Source: Pogonophryne albipinna (Eukaryota; Chordata; Actinopteri; Perciformes; Artedidraconidae). From it: 64,000 nucleotides of DNA. Location of the stretch: NCBI GenBank assembly GCA_028583405.1, contig CM053247.1, positions 8,872,946 through 8,936,945 on the forward strand. Reading direction: 5' to 3'. The position numbers and the translations under genes were made by a program. Positions 1 through 11,209 of the stretch are shown here, piece after piece; the stretch's first letter is position 1; the number at the start of each line of letters is the position of its first letter. The notes below the pieces were generated by a model that saw only the letters and a program-made list of their open reading frames with translations, searched no databases and had not been told where the DNA came from.

Positions 1-1090
1 TTGTGATTTTTGACTGAAAGGGCAAAAGGCTAGACCTACTTTGGTTGAACCATGTAGCTGCGTCCCTGCTTTTGACAAAGAGGTGTGCGATTGACATGCC
101 AGATTGAATGAAAATTTAAAATATTGGTCATTTTGGGTAGGCGTGATACGATACTACTTTATTTGTCAGATCAAGTCTGAAATTTGACTTGCGTCACAGC
201 AGCTCCATGTCCAACATCAACAGACAAGTATCCAGACACAATACATGAAACACAAACAACAAACATTTAACATAACAGTACAGTGTTGTTACGTGTTGGT
301 ACGTGGGTTGGGGGGCCCTGAGCTCTCAGTGCACAGGGGCCCCTGGAGGTACTAATAAGGCCTTGATAGTACTATAGGTATTTTCTGGTTTAAAAATGTG
401 ATGTCTAAAATATATTTATGTTGAAAATAAACCCTTTAGATTTGATCATTTAAAAGTTACCAGGATATGACCTGAGTAGGACATTTTAAGTAAACCTTTT
501 CTTAATTACCAAAAGGTAGGGCTGCAATGAAGGGCTTTTATATAATGCTGATCAATGGTCAATAAAATGTCAGAAAATAGCAAAAAGTTTCTCAAAGTTC
601 AATATAATATCTTTAAAGATTTTTAGAATGGAAACTTACATATTTGAGGCTAAAATTAGAATATTTTGAAATGTGTGTGAAAAATAAATAACACAGGCTA
701 TTGAAGAAGCTATAGTGTAAGAAATTACTGTTATCCCATCAAGGAAATTAAACAGCTATAAAGGGCCAATTCCACAGTGTTGCTGCCCACATGTTGCTGG
801 ATGTCTAAAGAGAAATAAGTGTTATGGATCTCTACCGATTCACATTATCACCAACATGTTAGTGGTGGAATGAGGCAGGTGAAACTCTCAACATTGTGGT
901 AGGCCAATATACAATTTGCTTTGATATTTGTTCAAAATGATTAATTGAACTGCTTTTCCTCCTCCATCAAATCATTAAATGCAAGCACAACAAGCTCATA
1001 CTTTGTTGCCGGAGTATTTCTATTTTGAATTAATAATACAAAAAAGGAAGGAATAAAAAGGAGAACCTGCAGCTATAAAGTGAGACCTTA
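1..1090. other. AT-rich sequence, no gene recognised
   Basis: No open reading frame of note, no clear repeat ends and no RNA gene were seen. If the minus-strand gene to the right is real, its last exon and 3' untranslated region would lie here, but I could not identify a convincing final exon after the donor near 1098. Confidence 0.4.
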
Positions 1091-1098
1091 CCTCGGAC

Positions 1099-1203
1099 AC
1101 ACAGCAGAGACATCGCAGCGGGATTTTGTGCAACAGTTCCTCCAAAGCCGATGAGCCTTCAGTGAGTTTGCAGCCCAGTTGCCTGTTGCACAGCAGTCAT
1201 GAA
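1099..1203 (-). CDS. candidate cysteine-rich C-terminal exon, ZP3-like
   Basis: Read on the minus strand, this stretch gives an open segment containing CCATGNWAANS, then LWRNCCTKSRC and a final CP, and it ends at a strong donor (CCGAG then GTAAGG). The spacing of a tryptophan followed by CC-x4-C resembles the end of the ZP-C module in ZP3 egg-coat proteins, where a CC-x4-C knot follows a conserved Trp. The upstream acceptor is not certain; a TAG before SLHDCC near 1203 would match the phase of the segment ending near 1771. It is too short for a confident family call and could be chance. Confidence 0.3.
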
Positions 1204-1770
1204 GACTACTCTTAAAAAACCTTTTCTTTCCGCTTCATTGCAACGTGTCATTCTTCTTTTTTTTTTTTACAGATGTGAGGACAAGGTGGAAAATCCAGAG
1301 GGTCCTGGTGGTTTCAGGGATGGCTGTCACTGGCAAACACCGACTAACTACCGGTTGAAAAATCTGGTAGAGCGGGGCGGCTCTTATGCTGCATTCAAGT
1401 GCTGCAGTAAAGATAGGAATTTGGAACAACGCGCAAAACACAGACCTGTACATGGTTAATGTTCGCCTAAAGTGTTGATGTAATGAAAATAGTTCCAATC
1501 AACCGTGTGAGGCCAGGGAAAACATTTACTGAAATCTTATACATTGTCACACACCAAGTTTCTCATGACTTGGACATGTAGCCTCTAGTCTAAAATCTAG
1601 TCTAAATAGATTCATTGTATTCCCACCTTGTTCGTCAAAAGTACAGGAAGTGGGTGTGAATTATACAGGATGTCATGTATTGAGCAAATGTTAGCGTTTT
1701 TTTAAACCCAATATTTAATGTCAATGACATTTCTGCCTTTAGAGAGCAAAAAAGAAAAGACAAAACACCT

Positions 1771-2023
1771 TTGATTTCCATCAGTGTAAAATGCATTTAT
1801 TTCTTTAAAGACTGTGCAGGCGAGAGTTAGTTTATCAAGGCCAGTCAGTTGAAACACTTCCAAGAAATCTGAAATGGCAAGGGTCAGGAAATTAGTGGCT
1901 TTAACCATAAATATGTGGCTGTTGGCGTCAAAGATGGTATAAGCTTGTTTTTCTGTTAAAAGGAATTTACCTTCAGTTTCAGCCAAAAACACCTTTAGTT
2001 TCCAAGTCGAGATGGGTCCCATT
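1771..2023 (-). pseudogene. possible ZP-C fragment, phase-incompatible with the upstream exon
   Basis: A minus-strand frame runs openly through this interval and contains the segment DFLEVFQLTGLDKLTLAC, followed by an AAAG/GTGTTT junction near 1771. The pattern of a hydrophobic strand, G-x-D, then L-x-L-x-C resembles the penultimate strand of the ZP-C module in ZP3-type proteins. An acceptor (CACTTTTAG) lies at 2024, but the preceding repeat exon ends in phase 1, and joining in that phase meets a stop within ten codons. Much of a normal ZP domain of about 260 residues is missing. It is either a decayed ZP gene or a wrongly joined exon; the family link is inference. Confidence 0.27.
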
Positions 2024-2115
2024 CTAAAAGTGAAAAACGCAAAAACATGAGAACCAAGCATCAACTCAGAAACTGCATTTGCAACTTGCGATTTTTTACT
2101 GAGATGGAAACTCAC

Positions 2116-5100
2116 CCTGTTCAACCTCTCTTGGTGCAGCTTCAGTCTTGGCAGGAAGTTGAGAGCCAAAACTGCCACTGGGTTGGTAGCTGGCTGGCTG
2201 GGGCACGGGCTGCTGGGCCTGGGGCCTGGGCTTGGCCTGGTAGCCGGCTGGCTGGGCTTGGCTTGGTAGCCCGGCTGCTGGGCCTGGGGACGGAGCTCCA
2301 GTGAGTTGCTGGGCTGGGAAGCCGGGATGCTGGGCCTGGGGACGGGGCTGCGGTGAGTTGCTGGGCTGCTGGGACTGAGGACGGGGCAGGAAGCCGGGAT
2401 GCTGGGCCTGGGGACGGAACGGGAAGCCGGGCTGCTGTGACTGAGTACGGGGCTGCGGTGAGTTGCTGGGCTGCTGGTACTGAGGACGGGACGGGAAGCT
2501 GGGCTTCTGGGACTGAGGACGGGGCTGCGGTGAGTTGCTGGGCTGCTGGGACTGAGGACGGGACGGGAAGCCGGGCTGCTGGGCCTGAGTACGGGGCTGC
2601 GGTGAGTTGCTGGGCTGCTGGTACTGAGGACGGGACGGGAAGCCGGGCTGCTGGGACTGAGTACGGGGCTGCGGTGAGTTGCTGGGCTGCTGGGACTGAG
2701 GACGGGGCAGGAAGCCGGGATGCTGGGACTGAGGACGGGGCTGGTAGGCGGGCTGCTGGGACTGAGGACGGGGCTGGTAGGCGGGCTGCTGGGACTGAGG
2801 ACGGGGCTGGTAGGCGGGCTGCTGGGACTGAGGACGGGGCTGGTAGGCGGGCTGCTGGGACTGAGGACGGGGCCGGTAGGCGGGCTGCTGGGACTGAGTA
2901 CGGGGCTGCGGTGAGTTGCTTGGCTGCTGGTACTGAGGACGGGACGGGAACCCGGGCTGCTGGGACTGAGGACGGGGCTGGTAGGCGGGCTGCTGGGCCT
3001 GAGGACGGGGCTGGTAGGCGGGCTGCTGGGCCTGAGGACGGGGCTGGTAGGCGGGCTGCTGGGCCTGAGGACGGGGCTGGTAGGCGGGCTGCTGGGCCTG
3101 AGGACGGGGCTGGTAGGCGGTCTGCTGGGCCTGAGGACGGGGCTGGTAGGCGGTCTGCTGGGCCTGAGGACGGGGCAGGAAGCCGGAATGCTGGGACTGA
3201 GTACGGGGCTGCGGTGAGTTGCTGGGCTGCTGGGACTGAGGATGGGACGGGAAGCCGGGCTGCTGGGACTGAGTACGGGGCTGTGGTGAGTTGCTGGGCT
3301 GCTGGGACTGAGGACGGGACGGGAAGCTGGGCTGCTGGGACTGAGTACGGGGCTGTGGTGAGTTGCTGGGCTGCTGGGACTGAGTACGGGGCTGTGGTGA
3401 GTTGCTGGGCTGCTGGGACTGACTACGGGGCTGTGGTGAGTTGCTGGGCTGCTGGGACTGAGGGTGGGGCAGGAAGCCGGGATGCTGGGCCTGGGGACGG
3501 GACGGGAAACCGGGCTGCTGGTACTGAGTACGGGGCTGCGGTGAGTTGCTGGGCTGCTGGTACTGAGGACGGGACGGGAAGCCGGGCTGCTGGGACTGAG
3601 TACGGGGCTGCGGTGAGTTGCTGGGCTGCTGGGACTGAGGACGGGACGGGAAGCCGGGCTGCTGGGACTGAGGACGGGGCTGGTAGGCGGGCTGCTGGGA
3701 CTGAGGACGGGGCTGGTAGGCGGGCTGCTGGGCCTGAGGACGGGGCTGGTAGGCGGGCTGCTGGGCCTGAGGACGGGGCTGGTAGGCGGGCTGCTGGGCC
3801 TGAGGACGGGGCTGGTAGGCGGGCTGCTGGGCCTGAGGACGGGGCTGGTAGGCGGGCTGCTGGGCCTGAGGACGGGGCTGGTAGGCGGGCTGCTGGGCCT
3901 GAGGACGGGGCTGGTAGGCGGGCTGCTGGGCCTGAGGACGGGGCTGGTAGGCGGGCTGCTGGGCCTGAGGACGGGGCTGGTAGGCGGGCTGCTGGGCCTG
4001 AGGACGGGGCTGGTAGGCGGGCTGCTGGGACTGAGGACGGGGGAAGAAGCCGGAATGCTGGGACTGAGTACGGGGCTGCGGTGAGTTGCTGGGTTGCTGG
4101 GACTGAGGACGGGACGGGAAGCTAGGCTGCTGGGACTGAGTACGGGGCTGTGGTGAGTTGCTGGGCTGCTGGGACTGAGGACGGGACGGGAAGCTGGGCT
4201 GCTGGGACTGAGTACGGGGCTGTGGTGAGTTGCTGGGCTGCTTGGACTGAGTACGGGGCTGTGGTGAGTTGCTGGGCTGCTGGGACTGAGTACGGGGCTG
4301 TGGTGAGTTGCTGGGCTGCTGGGACTGAGTACGGGGCTGTGGTGAGTTGCTGGGCTGCTGGGACTGAGTACGGGGCTGTGGTGAGTTGCTGGGCTGCTTG
4401 GACTGAGTACGGGGCTGTGGTGAGTTGCTGGGCTGCTGGGACCGAGTACGAGGCTGTGGTGAGTTGCTGGGCTGCTGGGACTGAGTACGGGGCTGTGGTG
4501 AGTTGCTGGGCTGCTGGGACTGAGTACGGGGCTGTGGTGAGTTGCTGGGCTGCTGGGACTGAGGAAGGGACGGGAAGCCGGCCTGCTGGGCCTGAGGACG
4601 GGGCTGGTAGGCGGGCTGCTGGGCCTGAGGACGGGGCTGGTAGGCGGGCTGCTGGGCCTGAGGACGGGGCTGGTAGGCGGGCTGCTGGGCCTGAGGACGG
4701 GGCTGGTAGGCGGGCTGCTGGGCCTGAGGACGGGGCTGGTAGGCGGGCTGCTGGGCCTGAGGACGGGGCTGGTAGGCGGGCTGCTGGGACTGAGGACGGG
4801 GGAAGTAGGCGGGCTGCTGGGACTGAGGACGGGGCTGCGGTGAGTTGCTGGGTTGCTGGGACTGAGGACGGGACGGGAAGCTGGGCTGCTGGGACTGAGT
4901 ACGGGGCTGTGGTGAGTTGCTGGGCTGCTGGGACTGAGGACGGGACGGGAAGCTGGGCTGCTGGGACTGAGTACGGGGCTGTGGTGAGTTGCTGGGCTGC
5001 TTGGACTGAGTACGGGGCTGTGGTGAGTTGCTGGGCTGCTTGGACTGAGTACGGGGCTGTGGTGAGTTGCTGGGCTGCTGGGACTGAGTACGGGGCTGTG

Positions 5101-6072
5101 GTGAGTTGCTGGGCTGCTGGGACTGAGTACGGGGCTGTGGTGAGTTTCTGGGCTGCTGGGACTGAGTACGGGGCTGTGGAGAGTTGCTGGGCTGCTGGGA
5201 CTGAGTACGGGGCTGTGGTGAGTTGCTGGGCTGCTTGGACTGAGTACGGGGCTGTGGTGAGTTGCTGGGCTGCTCGGACTGAGTACGAGGCTGTGGTGAG
5301 TTGCTGGGCTGCTGGGACTGAGTACGAGGCTGTGGTGAGTTGCTGGGCTGCTGGGACTGAGTACGGGGCTGTGGTGAGTTGCTGGGCTGCTGGGACTGAG
5401 TACGGGGCTGTGGTGAGTTGCTGGGCTGCTGGGACTGAGTACGGGGCTGTGGTGAGTTGCTGGGCTGCTTGGACTGAGTACGGGGCTGTGGTGAGTTGCT
5501 GGGCTGCTTGGACTGAGTACGAGGCTGTGGTGAGTTGCTGGGCTGCTGGGACTGAGTACGGGGCTGTGGTGAGTTGCTGGGCTGCTGGGACTGAGTACGG
5601 GGCTGTGGTGAGTTGCTGGGCTGCTGGGACTGAGTACGGGGCTGTGGTGAGTTGCTGGGCTGCTGGGACTGAGGACGGGACGGGAAGCCGGCCTGCTGGG
5701 CCTGAGGACGGGGCGGGTAGCCGGCCTGCTGGGACTCGTTCCCCAAAATTGGGCCGGGCCATGCTGGCTGTGGACGAGCTTCTGCGTAAATAGCCATGAT
5801 AGGGAACTGTCGAGAAAGGATTACAAAGGTCAACCTAACTAGCCCATCTTAGGTTTTGAAAAACCTAAGATCAATTGCTGTTTTATCATGAAGTCAATGA
5901 ATCATATGTTTTGAGCAGATCTTTAGATTTGTAAACTTGGTTATAAAAAGACAAGACTTTTGAACTTTGCACAATGAGTGTTATTTTAACCTTTTGTCTT
6001 AAATGTAATACTTGCCTGAAGCTCTCCAATAACTAGCAGCCATAGCAGAACCACACTAAAAAAGAAAGACAT
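2116..6072 (-). CDS. secreted Pro/Gln-rich repeat protein (two-exon N-terminal part), possibly egg-envelope related
   Basis: This gene model has a signal-peptide exon and one giant repeat exon. Exon 1 starts at the ATG at 6072 and encodes MSFFFSVVLLWLLVIGELQ, a typical cleavable signal peptide, so the product should enter the secretory pathway. Exon 2 runs from about 5781 (or 5806) down to 2116. It encodes about 1220 residues of QSQQPSNSPQPRT, QAQQPAYQPRP and QSQQPGFPSRP units, then a less regular tail ending KTEAAPREVEQ. The exon closes with CAGG/GTGAGT, a perfect donor. There are no cysteines in the repeat part. Pro/Gln-rich repeats before a ZP domain are known in fish choriogenins and other egg-coat proteins, and weak ZP3-like fragments follow downstream, so an egg-envelope role is plausible. 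The sequence alone proves only a secreted low-complexity protein. Confidence 0.6.
2290..5740 (-). repeat. coding minisatellite, 33-bp and 39-bp units
   Basis: Close to 100 tandem units fill most of the exon. The 39-bp type codes for QSQQPSNSPQPRT and the 33-bp types code for QAQQPAYQPRP or QSQQPGFPSRP. Similar units are grouped into blocks: runs of the AYQPRP type alternate with runs of the SNSPQPRT type, which points to local block duplication. Because every unit length is divisible by three and the units lack stops in several frames, very long spurious frames also open on the plus strand and in a second minus frame. Collapse or expansion in short-read assemblies is likely. Confidence 0.9.
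6012..6072 (-). CDS. exon 1, signal peptide
   Basis: The exon encodes Met, a short Ser/Phe stretch, a hydrophobic core (VVLLWLLVIG) and then ELQ. Two splice models fit. A canonical GT donor at 6011 after CAGGCAA joins in phase 1 to an acceptor before 5781, giving ELQAKARPQ. Alternatively a GC donor with perfect CAG/GCAAGT consensus at 6015 joins in phase 0 to the acceptor with a better pyrimidine tract before 5806, giving ELQFPIMAIYAEARPQ. Both keep the repeat frame open. Confidence 0.6.
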
Positions 6073-7980
6073 ATTAAAACAACGAGTAATTTTAGTGTAT
6101 AATGTTGAAAGCAGAAGAAGCCACGTCAAAGTTACCGAAGAACAAGCACCATGGTTTTATCCAGATAAAATATCAAAACACAAACTGAAGTGCCTCAACA
6201 CAAAAAGTTTGACGTCCTTACACAGTGGTACTCTGGTAGGAAGCTTGCAATTGTTTTAACCTGTTCTAAGAGCCAATCCCAGCACTTCCTGAAATTTTGA
6301 TTGGAAACAGGTGGAAGTAATGGGGCTTGATTCATTGTGATGCCCAGGTGTCCTTAATTTAAAGTATTTTCATTTACTCCTCATAGTTCAGCTTCTACCA
6401 TTTATTATTTAATTATTTGTTATCATGAGAATGCATTGTCTATGTTATAAAGCCAGTCTCTGGTCTTTCAAGTTAATAAAGTGGAATCCTTTTTAAGAAA
6501 AAGTGGAGACCTTTGTTCACTCTGCTCTATTGTTTGCTAAAGTGCTTTGCCTTCATTGAGGTCTACCAAAGGTTTTGAGAACATTTCCATTTTTATAAGA
6601 TGTTGATTTAAATCATATATTGTTTGCAGTGATTTAGTTGGTAGATGTCTTCCTTTGCTGCAATATTTCCCCTAATACAACCATCTTTCTTAGAGCGGAA
6701 TAGTGTGAACCTTTGGCTGAGAGGTGTCACGCTTCACCATAGGCCAAGATAAACTAACTTTTAAAAGCGTTGCATTTAAAAGTTAGTATTTGCAACAATC
6801 TGCCTAAAATCACTTTGGCATTAAGTGTTCAATTGTTTGTGAAATCACTGATACAGATACAGTAAACCCACTGCTCCAATTATATAGTTTAATGTTAAGC
6901 ACACTGCATATTTTCATCAAAGCCAATATCCTTATTAATGTTATTTGGTAGCTCATCCACAACGGAGTCTTGGTTTTATGAGTTAGTTCCATCTAGTGGT
7001 TGAAAAATATATTGCATTCAAGACTATATGAAAAAAAATATAAATAAAAAATTATAATTTGAACCTCTGTAAAAGGGTCAAGAAACATGCTGTTTTTTTT
7101 ACATGGCATTAATGAAATACGTGTTAATCATATGTGGTTTAATTTCGCAAACGGGATTTTTAGAACCTTCTACATTCAAGCTTTTCTGGAAGTTTATGGT
7201 CACCTTTATATTATCTTCTCTTGTCACCATCTATTTCGACTATTTTGTATGTATTAAATACACCAAAGGTCCTAAACATTCAATACAATAGAAATGTATT
7301 GTTTGTTAGAGGACAGGCGCTAACCCAGAGCCAAAAAAAAAAAAAATATATATAAATATATATTTTATAAAAATAAACTCTTTAACTATAATGGCACCCA
7401 TGGTACAAGTAGGTTGATGCTAAAATCAATACTTTATATACAAGCAATGGATTAAAGAGAATTAAAGGGATTGCCCCAAAGTCAAAAACCCATACAGTGG
7501 AGTTTATAACGATTCCTCAATTTCCCTTACAATCTTCAAATGTCTTTAAGCCTTTCCAGCCTCTTACTTTTCAGTTTCATGTAGTCTCATTGCACATGTT
7601 TTAAGCTGGCATTGGTTTGTATTAATTTAAGAGAAAAAGCTCTGAACAATAACTGTATCGTGTCCAACTCAAAGCAACAGCTAATGATCAGCAGCTCGAG
7701 ACGGATACAGTATGTCAGAAGTCAGTGCAGATTATAAACAAAGCAAAGCCTTTTTTTTGCCAATACGAGGAAAAATATACCCTTAATATGTCATTAATAT
7801 CACTTTTACTGTCTCATCATTTTGGCTTTCCCTGCTTCATTATGACTTACTTTTTCATTATTATGAATAACTATCAGAGCGCTCTTGGTGGTGGAGCTGT
7901 GTGCTGGCCAGCGGTCCAGAGAAACATAGTCATGAGATACAAAGTGAAAATATTGAGATGGCAAGCCATTATTTTGGAAA
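6073..7980. other. AT-rich intergenic sequence
   Basis: The upstream flank of the minus-strand gene lies at the left; a TATTTTAT stretch near 6165 could be a TATA-like element about 95 bases before the ATG, but this is weak. Otherwise only short A/T runs were seen and no gene or clear transposon end. Confidence 0.4.
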
Positions 7981-8345
7981 TAAGATAAGATAAGATAAGA
8001 TGGACCTTTATTAATCCCAGTGGGAAAATGCAGTAGTTTAACAGCAACAGGGTAAGAATGAAAAACAGGACAGCACAGATGCACACAGATTAATAAGATT
8101 AAAGATAAAATAAAAAATATATAAATGATAAAAAACTATGAAATAAGAGATGAATTAAAATGAACATATGTTGGGTCATACACATATTAGATATATTTAC
8201 ATGAATGTGTGCAGTGTGTATTTTATGTCCAGTAATTGTGTCACATTGTTGACCCCTTGTTGTGCAGCCTGATGACTACAGGCACAAAGGACTGTCCGAG
8301 GCGCTTGGTGCCTGTGCCGAGGAGGGATGAGTCTGTGGCTGAAAT
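7981..8345 (-). mobile_element. LINE (non-LTR retrotransposon) 3' end fragment
   Basis: On the minus strand, 8245-8341 encodes an open tail ending GQSFVPVVIRLHNKGSTM and then a stop, like the C-terminal end of fish LINE polyproteins. It is followed by an A/T-rich 3' region and finishes at 7981 in AAGATA-type repeats next to the motif CTTTATTAATCCC. A shorter relative of the same 3' end lies near 28986. I cannot assign the clade. Confidence 0.55.
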
Positions 8346-9353
8346 CATGATAAATATCATCATAATAATGACACTGTAATTCAAGTCATAATAATGAAAG
8401 AAAAAGCGAAAAATAATATAGTAAGTAAAATACTATGACATAGTAAGTCATACAAATAAGATACTAAGTCAAATTTAGATAGTAACAATAAGGAGATAAC
8501 AAATGATAATAATGTCTTACAGGATACATTTTTTCCTCCCAGTGGCGGAAATGGGCTTCCATAGCCAACTTGCTAGCTTACAGCAAACGGTTGCTTATTT
8601 TCACACCCAGTTGAAATGTATGAACATTGGCATTCATCTAGAGCAGCGGTTCCCAACCTTTTTCAACTCAGGGCCCACTTAAGAATCACATTTTACTTCG
8701 AGGCCCACATTCAACCATAAACAATACGGAGGCTAAATAAAGTTCTGATTGGTCAATTCAGAACATGTGACACGTTGTAAATCCAGTAGAACAGACCGTT
8801 GTCAAGGACTGTAATGACCATTGCTAAGGAGGATCGAGAAAGAGAAAGGAAAAGAGGTTAAAATAAAGAAAATCTTAATAATGAAAAAGTTTCCACACAA
8901 AACATAATGCTTTGCAAATTATTTGGAGGCAAATATTGAATTTACATTCAGTTAATAAATATAACTATTCTTCTGGCTAAAATACATATTTTAAAAAGTC
9001 AATCAAGGAGTCATCTTAATGTAAGGTGTTTGAAGAGTAGATAAAAAATGATTGCCTCTAACCTGCAAGTTGCTCTTTAAACGTGTGATGATCTTGACCT
9101 AGAAGGCATGTGTGACCTGACTTCAGTAGTCAGTAGTCTATTAGAATAAGGTTGAAGGTATTTTCTTTGGTATATGCAGTAACATTAGATAACCAGCAGA
9201 TGGAGGTGAGCATACAAGGGAAATAAGCGAATAGCTCAATGCTATTAAAACTGAGGACTTTGTCACAACAAGGGTCAATAAGCATTATGTTTTTTTCTAT
9301 TTAAGTCAATTCGTTAATCTATATTTGGAAAGAATACGAGCAACCCTTTAACC
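8346..9353. other. AT-rich intergenic sequence with a hAT-like end fragment
   Basis: At 8644 the sequence CAGCGGTTCCCAACCTTTTT looks like one terminal repeat of a hAT-type MITE followed by GGGCCCAC-rich sequence. No matching opposite end was found. The rest shows nothing recognisable. Confidence 0.4.
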
Positions 9354-10136
9354 CAGTGGTTTTCAAACTGTGGAGCGCGACCCCTGGTGGGTCGTGGAGG
9401 TACTGCAGGGGGGGCGCGGGAAGATTTTTTTATTTGATTATTTTCTCCTTTTAGCTTTGTGAAGCACCTTGAGATTACGTTGTTTTTAAAGTGTGCTATA
9501 TAAATCAAATGTATTATTAATATTATTATTATTCAATTGTAAACAAACACTGCTCAAAAATATCTCATTGGTCAGAGAGCTGTGGGCATAATGCTGCCTT
9601 TTGCAACATCCTACTTGTGTGAGATAGGCTTTTCTTGCTGTAATCAAAACAAAATACAGATCAAAGCTGAACATTGAGAATGAACTGAGAGGGGCAGTCT
9701 CAATACAACAGCCCCGCTTTGAGAAGATCTGCAAGGGAAAGCAAGCACACACAAGTAATTGATAAGCTAGTGTGGAATAGGAATGGTAAAGTGATGTGAT
9801 CGTTTGCAACCTGCAGTAGAAATAGTAGTTCAGTAATATATTTTCCTTAAAGAAATTTGAATTAAAAAATCTACTCAGGGAAGAAGGCCTGCTAGTTTTA
9901 ATTAGGCCAAATTAATTCACAGTATCTATTACAAGCACTTTTGTTCATGTGTAATCCATAATAAAATATACAATTATAGTTGGATCTTTGTATCTTATTA
10001 TTATCAGCAGAGAAAATGTAATGTTTTTACAACAATATACAATTAATCCTACCAATATAGATGGGAACCGGGTTGGGGGTCCCGAAAATATTTCCAATTA
10101 CCCAAGGGGGGCCCGACTGAAAAAGTTTGGGTACTG
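9354..10136. mobile_element. hAT-type non-autonomous transposon (783 bp)
   Basis: The left end begins CAGTGGTTTTCAAACTG and the right end, read inward, begins CAGTACCCAAACTTTTTC. An exact 8-bp target duplication CTTTAACC flanks it (9346-9353 and 10137-10144), as expected for hAT elements. It contains no transposase frame. Confidence 0.85.
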
Positions 10137-10144
10137 CTTTAACC

Positions 10145-11100
10145 AATAGGCCCTTATTCTTTGAACAGACTCATTCATTGCACTGCAATGGAGACCTGTT
10201 CAAAGTGATAGTGATAATATCTTTATCCTGCATAAACCACAAAGCTACATAACAACAGGATTTAACAGGGTAGATGCTTCTTAACATTGTTCAGTCCACA
10301 CAAAAGTCAAACATAATCGTGCTTCATGTAAAGCACTTTTCCATCATCACTTTTGCTTTTTTCACATTTTGTTTAGAAAAAGTAATTGGCTTTTATACGT
10401 TTTCATGTGCAATGTGAAAATTGCACAAGGTCTTATCATTTTGTTTTATTATTTGTAATTTGGTATTTCATCATACTACCATGTATTTTATGTGCATCAC
10501 TCGTGCTAAATATAATTGTATTTATTGTTTTTACTTTTTTATTATTGTATTATTGGATATGAGCTGGTGTTGTCATCTCTTCAAACTCTCTTGTCCGGTG
10601 TTTGTATATTTTGCTTGTACTAAATATATAAAAAGCACTTTGAAGCCAACCGCAGCAACTACATCTGAAATAAATTAGTAGAATAACCGGGTTCACAACA
10701 TAATTTAGCTATTTCTTCATTAAATCTAAATGAGAATCGAGTTTATTACCAGGTACGTTTACACATATGGAATTTGTTTTGTTGTATGGTGGTGCAAACT
10801 AGAAAATCACAAGAAAATAAGTTTTAGGAGAAGGTAAAAAATATATCGAGTATAAAAAGAAAATATTTTAACAATAAAAAAGTATAAAGACAAGTATTTA
10901 CACCAAATTGAAATATACACACACAAAAAAGGTAGTAAAGTGAATATATGACAATATACCGTCAAACTGCAGTATTTTATATTTTAAAGGGGAGGGCTGT
11001 GCAGAAATGTGTACAGAAGAGTGCAACATATATTCCGAGAGATGAACATGGCTAACAGTTAAAAAAAGCAATATGTTGTTCACATGGTGTGCATTAATGT
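10145..11100. other. AT-rich sequence, nothing recognised
   Basis: Only short open frames in AT-rich sequence; no repeat termini or RNA gene recognised. Confidence 0.4.
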
Positions 11101-11209
11101 AATGCATAATATTTGTGGGGTGGGTAAGTGCCACCCTGGCCGAGTTGACTAGTGAGTGGCAGAGGTCCCACCCCAGGGTTAGATAATCCCGTCTGGGCCC
11201 ACCCTGTGA

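Noticed and set aside
1199..1459. Plus-strand frame of 86 codons with an acceptor-like poly-T/ACAG
   Set aside because: No start context, upstream exon or recognisable domain; the opposite strand gives a better though weak exon.
2353..5793. Long plus-strand frames (590 and 547 codons) and a second minus frame (546 codons) across the minisatellite
   Set aside because: They arise because repeat units are multiples of three without stops. Only the 1245-codon minus frame has a signal-peptide exon upstream and a donor at its end.
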